From NCBI RefSeq assembly GCF_004745645.1, contig NZ_SRMB01000002.1, forward strand, positions 62,001-126,000: a DNA stretch of 64,000 nt, given 5' to 3'. The stretch comes from Hymenobacter metallicola. Lineage in GTDB: Bacteria > Bacteroidota > Bacteroidia > Cytophagales > Hymenobacteraceae. Below the pieces are notes generated by a model. That model was not told the DNA's origin. It made no database searches and saw only the letters and a list, made by a program, of their open reading frames with translations. A program made the position numbers and the translations under genes. Below, in pieces: positions 15,633 to 24,300 of this stretch. Every line of letters begins with the position of its first letter. The first letter of the stretch is position 1.

Positions 15633-17069
15633 ATGAAACTCAGCTTACAAGACACCGACAAAAGCCAGCTGCTCGAGCAGCTCGGCGTGGCCAACCGCCA
15701 CTTCCAGCAAACATACCCTGGCGACAAGCCCGACCGGCAGCCGGTGCACACCGTGTACGGCGGCGCCAACCTGTTTAAGGCAGATACCTGCGTGCGCATG
15801 GGCGAAATCGCCCTCAACAACCTCAAAACCTACGCTCCCAACTTCACCGAGCTGGCCCGCGTGCTGCAGCTCAAGGGCTACGAGCACCTGCCCACGCTCG
15901 AAAAAGACATCCAGGCCCTGACCGAGCGCCTCGATACCATGAGCGAGGCCGAGCGCAAGCAGGAACACGCCTGGCTGGCCTATTCCGTCTACAACAAGAT
16001 TATCAAGAAGCTGCAGCGCGAAGCCGTGGAAGACTTCCGGGTCGATTTCGAAGACGGCTTCGGCAACCGCCCCGATGCGGAAGAAGACGAAACCGCCGTG
16101 CGCGCCGCCCAGGAAGTAGCCAAGGGTATGCAGAACGGCACTTTGTCGCCTTTCATCGGCATCCGCATCAAGCCCTTCACCGAAGATCTGAAGGCCCGGG
16201 GCGTGCGCACCCTCGACATCTTCCTGACGACCCTGCTCGAAGCTACCGGCGGCAAGCTGCCCGACAACTTCGTGGTGATGCTGCCCAAGGTGACGATTCC
16301 GGAGCAGATGACCACCCTGGTACGCTTGTTTGAGCTGATTGAGCAAGCCAACAACCTGGCGCCCGGCACCCTGAAGATGGAAACCATGGTGGAAGCCACC
16401 CAGATCATTATGGATGAGGAAGGCCGCAACCCCCTGATGCGCATTATCCGGGCCAGTGAGGGCCGCTGCGTAGCCGCCCACTTCGGCACCTACGATTACA
16501 CGGCCTCGGCCGGCATTACGGCCAAGTACCAGACCATGGCCCACCCCGTCTGCGACTTTGCCCACCACATGACCAAGGTAGCGCTGGGCGGCACCGGTAT
16601 CTTCCTCTCCGACGGGGCTACCAACGTAATGCCCATCGGCCCGCACCGCGGCGACAACCTCACGTTTGAGCAGCTCAAGGAAAACCGCGACTCGGTGCAC
16701 AACGCCTGGCGCCAGGGCTTCCACCACACCACCCACTCCCTTATCAACGGCCTCTACCAGGGCTGGGACCTGAATCCGGCCCAGCTGCCGATGCGCTACG
16801 CGGCCACCTACAACTTCTTCCTCAGCGCCTACGACGACGCGGTGCACCGCCTGAAGACCTTCGTGGAGCGGGCCGCCATTTCTACCCTCACCGGCGACAT
16901 TTTCGACGATGCCGCCACGGGCCAGGGCCTGCTCAACTTCTTCCTCAAAGCCATGAACTGCGGGGCCATTACCGAAGAGGAAGTGTTAGCTACCGGCCTC
17001 ACTTTGGAAGAGATTCACACCCGCTCTTTCTTCCGTATTCTGGAAGGTCGCCGTAAGCAGCAGGTTTAG
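15633..17069 (+). CDS. DUF6986-type protein (CitE/HpcH aldolase-like), possible last-step enzyme of urate breakdown
   Basis: A 478-residue soluble protein with the layout of the CitE / HpcH-HpaI phosphoenolpyruvate-type barrel. Seen are VDFEDGFGNRPDAEEDE (metal-binding acidic loop), GIRIKPF (substrate Arg), VVMLPKVTIPEQ, KMETMVEATQII (metal Glu), AAHFGTYDYTASAGI, and a late YQGWDLNPAQLPMRYAATY block that I associate with the DUF6986 family. It is not the classical malate synthase A or G. It directly follows uraH and ends at a strong terminator, so it belongs to the urate operon. Enzymes of this fold often act on glyoxylate or other short oxo-acids, so use of the glyoxylate/ureidoglycolate end product is a reasonable guess, not shown. 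Confidence 0.75.
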   Translation: MKLSLQDTDKSQLLEQLGVANRHFQQTYPGDKPDRQPVHTVYGGANLFKADTCVRMGEIALNNLKTYAPNFTELARVLQLKGYEHLPTLEKDIQALTERLDTMSEAERKQEHAWLAYSVYNKIIKKLQREAVEDFRVDFEDGFGNRPDAEEDETAVRAAQEVAKGMQNGTLSPFIGIRIKPFTEDLKARGVRTLDIFLTTLLEATGGKLPDNFVVMLPKVTIPEQMTTLVRLFELIEQANNLAPGTLKMETMVEATQIIMDEEGRNPLMRIIRASEGRCVAAHFGTYDYTASAGITAKYQTMAHPVCDFAHHMTKVALGGTGIFLSDGATNVMPIGPHRGDNLTFEQLKENRDSVHNAWRQGFHHTTHSLINGLYQGWDLNPAQLPMRYAATYNFFLSAYDDAVHRLKTFVERAAISTLTGDIFDDAATGQGLLNFFLKAMNCGAITEEEVLATGLTLEEIHTRSFFRILEGRRKQQV

Positions 17070-17086
17070 GCAGCTTCGCTTCGCAA

Positions 17087-17129
17087 AACACCCCGCCACT
17101 TTTAAAAAAGTGTAGCGGGGTGTTTTTTT
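17087..17129 (+). terminator. Intrinsic terminator of the urate operon
   Basis: AACACCCCGC (17087-17096) pairs with GCGGGGTGTT (17115-17124). An inner CACTTTT/AAAAGTG stem extends the hairpin, and a T-run follows. It lies 18 bp after the DUF6986 stop. Confidence 0.9.
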
Positions 17130-17541
17130 ATGACTATAGCAAACCTATTTACAAGCCAGCTGTTAAGCAATCCTTCAAAGACAAAAAAGCTACTACCCGT
17201 GGCCCTACCACAAATTAATTTTTCTCTAATCAGCAGCTATTCTCACCAAAAACCAGCACGATAATTAGAGCCAAAAGCCAGCATTAATTGGCAAAACGAC
17301 CTGATTAAAACGCTTTCATATATTACTATAAACACTTTACAAACACGTTGCACTTGTGTAACAGACCAACGCAATACATTTTCAACACATTGATTATAAA
17401 ATCATTACATTACTTTATTGTTGAGGTTAAATTACCCTTAAATTTATCTTATCCCGATATTTAGCCTTATAACCTCGCTATAAATTTCTTATCGTTTTCT
17501 AATACGCTTTTAATAAAGATCTAATCACCTTATAATATTCC

Positions 17542-17576
17542 TTTAATTCAGTGCCCGTACAAGGACTATACTTTTG
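17542..17576 (+). promoter_or_regulatory. Candidate promoter of the SulP-carbonic anhydrase gene
   Basis: TACTTTTG (17569-17576) fits the Bacteroidota -7 box TAnnTTTG. A TTTA at 17542 is about 23 bp upstream where a -33 TTTG would be. The box lies 168 bp before the chosen ATG, leaving a long leader. Confidence 0.45.
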
Positions 17577-17744
17577 CAATGAACATTTAAGCATCTGATT
17601 CCCGCATCCCTTTAGCAGACCAACCCTTCTAACAACTCCTTTTTAGTTCTGCTCTACGCGCAACTGGCCTCAGTACCAGCTCTGCTTTTTAGTGCCTTTT
17701 TCTAGTCCTGCGCTTCGCTGCTTTTGAGCAGTGCCAGACCCGTC

Positions 17745-20129
17745 ATGCCTTTTCGTAAGCCTATGTCTATTCCATCCGTTGGTTCCAAAACCTGGGACTT
17801 TTCCTACTTCAAAAGCGACTTGCAAGGGGGCCTTGTGTCGTTTCTGGTAGCGGTGCCGCTGTGTCTGGGCATTGCGCTGGCCTCGGGAGCCCCCCTGTTT
17901 TCGGGCATCATTGCTGGCATCGTTGGGGGCTTGGTAGTAGGGGCGCTGAGCCGCTCGGCCGTGAGTATTTCCGGGCCCGAAGCCGGCCTGATTCTGGTCG
18001 TGGTTAGCTCCCTGGAGTCTTTGGGCTCCTTTAAGACCCTGCAGCTGGCTATCTGCGTGGCGGGCGTACTGCAGGTGATTATGGGCCTGGCCAAAGCCGG
18101 CATTATCAGCAATTTCTTTCCTTCATCGGTCATCAAAGGCATGCTGGCGGCCATTGGCATCATTCTGATTCTAAAGCAGCTGCCCCACGTACTGGGCTAC
18201 GATGCCGACGCGGTGGAGTCCCTGGCCCTGTTCTCCTGGAACGGCGGCAACCTGGAAACCTTGTTGGAACACGCCCTGCGCGAGTTCAACGCCACTGCCC
18301 TGGTTATTGCCCTAGTCAGCCTGAGCATCCTGATTGCCTGGGAACAGCCTGCTTTCAAACGCAACCCGGTATTATCGTCCGTGCCCGCCGCCCTGATTGT
18401 CATTATCGTGGGCATCACGCTGAATTTCCTGGCGGGCCTGCTGAGCCCGGCTTACGCCCTGGGCGGCACCCACTTGGTGCAGCTGCCCGTACCCAAGAGC
18501 GCCGCCGATTTTGTAGGCCTCTTTACCCTGCCCGACTTCTCCCAGCTGGCTAATCTGAAGGTGTACTCGGCGGCTTTTTCCATTGCGCTGGTGGCTAGCT
18601 TGGAAGCCTTGCTGGCCGTGGAAGCCACCGACGAGCTGGACCCGCTGAAGCGCAAAACCCCTACCAACCACGAACTCAAAGCCCAAGGTGTGGGCAATAT
18701 GGTGAGTGGGTTGGTGGGCGGCCTGCCCCTGACGTCGGTGATTGTGCGCAGCTCGGTGAGTATCAATGCCGGGGGCCGTACCAAGCTGGCGGCCCTGGTG
18801 CACGGCAGCTTGCTGCTGCTGAGCGTGGTGCTGTTTCCGAGCCTGCTCAACCTGATTCCGTGGGCGGCCCTGGCCGGTATTCTGCTCGTGACGGGCTACA
18901 AGCTGGCCCGTATCAGCATCTTTAAGCAGCATTTCCAGGCCGGTATTACCGAGTTTCTGCCCTTCATCGTGACCATTGCCGCCATTCTAGTCACGGACCT
19001 GCTCATCGGCATCGGCATCGGGGCGGCCGTGGGCCTGTTCTTCGTGCTGCGCGAAACCTACAAGAATGCCCACTTTTTCCAGACCTACACAGTGCAGGGC
19101 GAAGAGCACCTGCGCATCAGCCTGGGCGAGCATGTCTCGTTTCTGAACAAGGCCAGCATCATGACTGTGCTCAAGGACATTCCGGTGAATACGACCGTGG
19201 AAATTGATGGTACCAACTCGGCCTACATCGACCGGGACGTGCTGGGTGCCATTGAGAACTTCCGCGAAACGGCCCGGCAGCGCAACATCCGGCTGATTTT
19301 CCTGCGCAAAGGCGACGACTACGCCCAAAACATTGCCGGGCAGCCCCACGTCAGCAGCAAGGAGGCCGACTTCGAAGCCTACTACAAGCTCTTCGAGAAC
19401 AACCGTAACTGGGTAGCCGAAAAGCTGCGCCGCAACCCCCGCTTTTTCGAAGCCGCCGCCCAGCAGACGCCCAAGTTCCTCTTCATCGGCTGCTCCGACA
19501 ACCACGTATCCGTAAGTGAGATGACCGGCACGGCGCCCGGGGAAGTATTTGTGCACCGCAACGTGGCCAACCTGGTCGTCAGCACCGACCTGAACCTGGC
19601 CTCGGTACTGGAATACGCCGTCGAGCAGCTTCAGATCCAGCACATCATCGTGTGTGGGCACTACGGCTGCCGGGGCGTGAAAGCGGCCATGCAGAACGAG
19701 GACGAGGGGGTAGTGAGCAGCTGGCTGAACACGGTGCGCGAGGTAATGCAGAAGCACAACCACGAGCTGGGCGAGTTGGAAACGGAAGACGAACGGTACC
19801 GCCGCCTGGTTGAGCTCAACGTCATTGAGCAGGTTTACAATCTGCAGCAAACCACCACGGTACAGAACGCCGCCGGGCCGCTGCACCTCCACGGCTGGGT
19901 GTACGATATCCACGGCGGGGTCATCCGGGACCTGGAAGTGGATGTGCGCCGCGACTTCGCCGAATACGACACTATTTTCCGCTACCAAGTAGCGCCCGAC
20001 GGACTGCGCCGCCTGGCCGGCAACCTAACGCAGGCGCCCTCGATTTACTCGGTTAGTACCGGCGCCGGGCGCGGCCCCATCATTGCCATTCCGCCCTTCG
20101 ACGGCGACGCGGCTCTGGGTGTGCCATAG
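17745..20129 (+). CDS. SulP-family anion transporter fused to a beta-carbonic anhydrase
   Basis: 794 residues from the ATG at 17745; TTG 17724 and ATG 17763 are alternatives. The first ~420 residues are a SulP permease (FKSDLQGGLVSFLVAVPLCLGIALASGAP, many membrane helices). A STAS-like segment follows at about 430-530. A beta-carbonic anhydrase domain follows, with zinc ligands Cys583, His639 and Cys642 (GCSDNH, CGHYGC) and VFVHRNVANLV. Fusions of this type are thought to couple bicarbonate (or sulfate) movement with CO2 hydration. The usual CxDSR motif reads CSDNH: Asp585 is kept, but His587 replaces the Arg of the catalytic Asp-Arg dyad. Its place between the urease/urate genes and GOGAT suits handling of CO2 and bicarbonate (inference). 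Confidence 0.88.
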   Translation: MPFRKPMSIPSVGSKTWDFSYFKSDLQGGLVSFLVAVPLCLGIALASGAPLFSGIIAGIVGGLVVGALSRSAVSISGPEAGLILVVVSSLESLGSFKTLQLAICVAGVLQVIMGLAKAGIISNFFPSSVIKGMLAAIGIILILKQLPHVLGYDADAVESLALFSWNGGNLETLLEHALREFNATALVIALVSLSILIAWEQPAFKRNPVLSSVPAALIVIIVGITLNFLAGLLSPAYALGGTHLVQLPVPKSAADFVGLFTLPDFSQLANLKVYSAAFSIALVASLEALLAVEATDELDPLKRKTPTNHELKAQGVGNMVSGLVGGLPLTSVIVRSSVSINAGGRTKLAALVHGSLLLLSVVLFPSLLNLIPWAALAGILLVTGYKLARISIFKQHFQAGITEFLPFIVTIAAILVTDLLIGIGIGAAVGLFFVLRETYKNAHFFQTYTVQGEEHLRISLGEHVSFLNKASIMTVLKDIPVNTTVEIDGTNSAYIDRDVLGAIENFRETARQRNIRLIFLRKGDDYAQNIAGQPHVSSKEADFEAYYKLFENNRNWVAEKLRRNPRFFEAAAQQTPKFLFIGCSDNHVSVSEMTGTAPGEVFVHRNVANLVVSTDLNLASVLEYAVEQLQIQHIIVCGHYGCRGVKAAMQNEDEGVVSSWLNTVREVMQKHNHELGELETEDERYRRLVELNVIEQVYNLQQTTTVQNAAGPLHLHGWVYDIHGGVIRDLEVDVRRDFAEYDTIFRYQVAPDGLRRLAGNLTQAPSIYSVSTGAGRGPIIAIPPFDGDAALGVP

Positions 20130-20189
20130 CGACGCTCTCCTTTCTGCCCCACCCACCCCATCCCACCCTAAGTACCCACTCTTAACCCC

Positions 20190-20233
20190 GTTGCGGCTGC
20201 CGACCGGCCACTTTGGCTACTGGCAGCCGCAAC
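20190..20233. repeat. Perfect 12-bp hairpin upstream of the response-regulator gene
   Basis: GTTGCGGCTGCC (20190-20201) pairs perfectly with GGCAGCCGCAAC (20222-20233) around a 20-nt loop. It ends 19 bp before the regulator ATG, and no T-run follows. It could be an attenuator, an operator or a degraded repeat. Confidence 0.6.
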
Positions 20234-20252
20234 CCCAACGGCTTACGCGAGG

Positions 20253-20933
20253 ATGAAATTATTGCTAGTAGAAGATGACTTGATGGCGGCGGCTCTGCTG
20301 AAGGGCCGCCTCGAGCAAGAGGGCCTGGAAGTAGCCGTGGCCCTGAACGTGCCCTCCGCCCAGCAGATGCTGACCTCGGCCACCTACACGGCCGTGCTTC
20401 TGAAAGTGGACCTGCCCGAAAGCAGCGGGTTTGAGCTGTGCCGTTTTATTCGGCAACACTCGGAAAAACTGTCGGTGCTGATGTTTACAGCCAATACCTC
20501 GACGGACTACAAGCTTCAGGGCTTCGAGGCCGGCGCCGATGACTACCTGGTTCAGCCTTTCGAGTTTGGCGAGTTGCTGGCCCGCCTGCGGGCGTTGCAC
20601 CGGCGCTACCCCGTTGTGCACACGGAAAAAGTGCTGAAGGTGGCCGACCTCGAACTGCACGGCAGCAGCAAGATTGTGAAGCGGGGCGACAAGCGCATCG
20701 ACCTCACGGGCCGGGAGCTGGCCTTGCTCGAATACTTCATGCACAACCAGGGCCGGGCCGTAACCCGCCAAGAAATCGTGCACAAGGTCTGGGACCTGTC
20801 CTTTAACACCGGCACCAACGTGGTAGACGTGTACGTCAACTATCTGCGCAAAAAGATTGACCGGGAGTTTACGCCCAAGCTGATTCATACCCTCAACGGT
20901 ATCGGCTACATTCTCGAGGACCGGGCGGTTTGA
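20253..20933 (+). CDS. OmpR-family response regulator with degenerate receiver
   Basis: A 226-residue protein with an N-terminal receiver fold (1-115) and a C-terminal winged-helix DNA-binding domain (about 125-222; LTGRELALLEYFMHN, TRQEIVHKVW, VDVYVNYLRKKID, LNGIGYIL). The acidic pocket (Glu7-Asp8-Asp9) and Thr79 are kept. However, the phosphoacceptor Asp position holds Lys51 (AVLLKVDLP) and the conserved Lys position holds Gln101 (DYLVQPFE). Both changes are clear in the nucleotide sequence, so the protein probably cannot be phosphorylated in the usual way. No histidine kinase is adjacent. It sits between the SulP-carbonic anhydrase gene and gltB, which are plausible but unproven targets. 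Confidence 0.92.
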   Translation: MKLLLVEDDLMAAALLKGRLEQEGLEVAVALNVPSAQQMLTSATYTAVLLKVDLPESSGFELCRFIRQHSEKLSVLMFTANTSTDYKLQGFEAGADDYLVQPFEFGELLARLRALHRRYPVVHTEKVLKVADLELHGSSKIVKRGDKRIDLTGRELALLEYFMHNQGRAVTRQEIVHKVWDLSFNTGTNVVDVYVNYLRKKIDREFTPKLIHTLNGIGYILEDRAV

Positions 20934-20980
20934 TAATAGATTTATACAGACGCTATAGTTAGTGACTTGTGGCGCGGATT

Positions 20981-21055
20981 TCAGCCCGTAGCCTTCGTCG
21001 TTGCGCAATTCGGGGCTGCAAACCCGGTTGCTTTCACGACGGAGCTACGGGCTGA
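20981..21055. repeat. Inverted-repeat element, TCAGCCCGTAGC family
   Basis: TCAGCCCGTAGCCTTCGTCG (20981-21000) faces a right arm (21036-21055) whose reverse complement is TCAGCCCGTAGCTCCGTCGT. The arms differ at only two or three positions, around a 35-bp loop. Different in sequence from the other repeat families here; a single copy is seen. Confidence 0.7.
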
Positions 21056-21275
21056 CGCTTTTGCGGCCCTACCCAACGGCAGCTGCTGCGACGCAGGGCT
21101 CCTACAGCCGGCAGGCCGCATCGGCCGTCGTAACGAGGCACCTTCGCAAAACCAGCTTAACGGGCCAGGAACAAGCTTTTCACAAGCCTCAGGGGCCTCG
21201 TATTCCCGGTTTGGAAATCGTAGAAACGGGCAAGCGTGGCGCGTCTGGGTCGGGCAGGGGAATATCTTGCCATTT

Positions 21276-21295
21276 CGGCCTTGTCCGCAAGGCCG
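21276..21295 (+). promoter_or_regulatory. Perfect hairpin in the gltB leader
   Basis: CGGCCTTG and CAAGGCCG form an 8-bp perfect stem with a 4-nt loop (TCCG), ending 27 nt before the gltB ATG. A possible -7 box (TATCTTG, 21263) would place the hairpin at the very 5' end of the mRNA, where it could affect stability or be a regulator site. Confidence 0.4.
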
Positions 21296-21322
21296 ACAGA
21301 CTCCCCACGACACCGATTTACG

Positions 21323-24300
21323 ATGAATCCCGAAACTAGCGCGCAGGGTCTGTATCGTCCCGAGTTTGAGCACGACGCCTGTGGCACCGGCTTTCTAACC
21401 TATCTGAACGGTCGAAAGTCGCACCAGATTATTGCCGACGCCCTGACCATGCTGGAAAACATGGAGCACCGCGGTGCCTGTGGCTGCGACTCCGATTCCG
21501 GCGACGGAGCCGGCATTCTGTTGCAGGTGCCCCACTGGTTTTTCCTGGAAGAATGCACCGCCCTGAGCATCCGCTTGCCCGAGCCGGGCAGCTACGGGGT
21601 GGGCCTGGTGTTTCTGCCCAAAAAGCACTCCACCAAAGAAGCCTGCCGCCAGCTGATACACGAGGCGGCCAGCAAGCTGGGCATGGCCGTGCTGGGCTTC
21701 CGGCCGGTGCCCGTCAACCCCAGTGGCATTGGCCCCACGGCCCTGGCCGCCGAGCCCGACATGGAGCAAGTCTTTATCGGCCGGCCCGCAGGCGTTTCGA
21801 GCCCCGAGGATTTCGAGCGGAAGCTTTACGTGCTGCGCCGCTACATCAGCAAACTGGTGTTGGAAGCCAACCTCAAGGCCGGCGCCGACTTTTACGTGGC
21901 CTCCCTGTCCTGCAAAACCATCGTCTACAAGGGTCAGCTTACCACCTATCAGGTGCGGGGCTACTTCCCCGACTTGAGCGACGAGCGGGTCACCTCGGCC
22001 TTTGGCATGGTGCACTCCCGCTTCTCAACCAACACGTTTCCGTCGTGGAAGCTGGCTCAGCCCTTTCGGCTGCTGGCCCACAACGGCGAAATCAACACGC
22101 TGCGGGGCAACCTGAACTGGTTTTACGCCGGCATGCGCAGCTACGCGTCGCCGTACTTCTCGGCCGAGGAAATGGACATGCTGCTGCCCGTCATCGACGA
22201 GGGGCAGTCGGACTCGGCCTGCCTCGACAACATCGTGGAGATTCTGCTGCACTCGGGCCGGTCGTTGCCGCACGTGATGATGATGCTGGTACCCGAAGCC
22301 TGGGACGGCAACACCCAGATGGACCCGTGGAAAAAGGCCTTTTACGAGTTTCACGCCACCTTTATGGCCCCCTGGGATGGCCCAGCGGCGCTGATTTTTA
22401 CCGACGGCCAGCAGATCGGGGCCATGCTGGACCGCAACGGGCTGCGCCCGTTGCGCTATGTTGTCACCGACGACGGCCGGGTAATGGTGGCCTCCGAGGC
22501 CGGCGTGCTGACCATTCCGGAGTCGACCGTGCTGCAGAAAGGCCGTTTGCAGCCGGGCAAAATGCTGCTGATTGATACCGTGGCCGGCCAGATTATCACC
22601 GACCAGGGCATCAAGGCCCAGGCGGCGGCCCGGCAGCCCTACGGCGAGTGGCTCACCGACTACCAGATTCGACTGGAAGAGCTGCCCGAGCCCCGGCAGG
22701 TGTTTACCGACCTGGCCACCGATTCGGTGTTTAAGTACCACCAGGTATTTGGCTACACCCGGGAGGATATCGACACGATTATTACGCCCATGGCCCTGGA
22801 GGGCAAGGAACCCATCGGCTCGATGGGCGTGGACGTGCCCCTGGCTATTCTCTCCGACCAGCCCCAGCATCTAAGCAGCTACTTCAAGCAGTTCTTTGCC
22901 CAGGTCACCAACCCGCCGATTGACCCCATTCGGGAGCGGCTGGTGATGAGCCTGGCCACCTTTATCGGCAACAACGGCAACATCCTCGACGAGAACAAGA
23001 TGCACTGCCACTGCGTGGCGTTGCGCCAGCCCATTTTAACCAACCACGAGCTGGAAAAGCTGCGCAGCATCGACACGGGGATGTTCAACGCCAAGACGCT
23101 GCTCTCCTACTTCAAGGCCGACGGCAAGCCGGGCTCGTTGCAGGATGGTCTGTCGCGCCTGTGCCGCTACGCCGAAGACGCCGTAAACGACGGATTCGAA
23201 GTGCTGATTCTCTCGGACCGGGGCCTGGACTCCAAGCACGCCCCGATTCCGTCGCTTCTGGCCGTGTCGGCCGTGCATCACCATCTGATCCGCAAAGGAC
23301 ACCGGGGCTCGGTGGGGTTGGTCGTGGAAGCCGGGGATATTTGGGAAGTGCACCACTTTGCCTGCCTGCTTTCCTTCGGGGCCACGGCCATCAACCCGTA
23401 TCTGGCCCTGGCCACCATCCAGACCATGCAGCAGGACGGCAGCTTCAACACCAGTCAGGATGCGCCGCAGCTGGTCAAAAACTACGTGAAGGCCGTGTGC
23501 GACGGCCTGTTGAAGATCTTCTCCAAAATGGGCATCAGCACCCTGCAAAGCTACCACGGGGCTCAGGTGTTCGAGATTCTGGGCTTGAACCAGCAAGTGG
23601 TAGACCACTACTTCACCGGGGCCGTGACCCGCATTGGTGGCCTGGGCCTGGATGAAATTGCCCGCGAAACGCTCTACAAGCACTTTCAGGGGTTCAAGAG
23701 CAGCACGCCCGAGGAGCAGCAGCTCCTGCCCGACGGCGGCGTGTACCAGTGGCGGCGCCGGGGCGAGGCCCACATGTTCAACCCCGAAACGGTGCACTTG
23801 CTGCAGCTGGCTACCCGCACCGGCAACTACGACACCTACCGCCGCTACGCCAAGCTGGTCAATGAGCAGCCCGAACGGATGTTTACCCTGCGCGGCCTGC
23901 TCGACTTTGCCCATCACCGGCCCGCCATTTCTTTGGATGAGGTAGAGCCGGCCGAAAACATCATGAAGCGCTTTGCCACCGGGGCCATGTCGTTTGGCTC
24001 GATTTCGCACGAGGCCCACAGCACCCTGGCCATTGCCATGAACCGCATCGGGGGCAAAAGCAACACGGGCGAAGGCGGCGAGGACCCCATGCGCTACGAG
24101 CAGCTGCCCAACGGCGACTCCATGCGCTCGGCCATTAAGCAAATTGCCTCCGCCCGCTTCGGCGTCACGGCCCACTACCTGACCAACGCCGACGAGCTGC
24201 AAATCAAGATGGCTCAGGGCGCCAAGCCGGGGGAAGGCGGGCAACTGCCGGGCCACAAGGTCGACGCCTGGATTGCCAAAACCCGCCACGCCACGCCCGG

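Larger units (their letters stand above)
17070..17744. other. AT-rich intergenic region upstream of the SulP-carbonic anhydrase gene
   Basis: 675 bp without a gene. It starts with the terminator at 17087-17129. About 17130-17560 is strikingly AT-rich against a roughly 60% GC background and contains many TTTA/TAAA runs but no clear frame. A TAnnTTTG-type box lies at 17569-17576. The region could bind nucleoid proteins or be a remnant of a lost gene. Confidence 0.7.
20934..21322. other. Intergenic region between the response regulator and gltB
   Basis: 389 bp. It contains the palindromic element at 20981-21055 and a perfect hairpin at 21276-21295. TATCTTG at 21263-21269 could be a -7 box for gltB, but no matching -33 box is seen. 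The frame of gltB stays open upstream of its ATG but does not resemble the family. Confidence 0.6.

Noticed and set aside
15645..16847. Open frame of 400 codons on the minus strand, antisense to the DUF6986 gene
   Set aside because: Same antisense GC artefact; the plus-strand gene has clear family blocks.
15633..17069. Reading the gene after uraH as malate synthase (aceB or glcB)
   Set aside because: Length (478) and motifs differ from AceB and GlcB; CitE-like blocks and the YQGWDLNPAQLP-type ending fit the DUF6986 group better.
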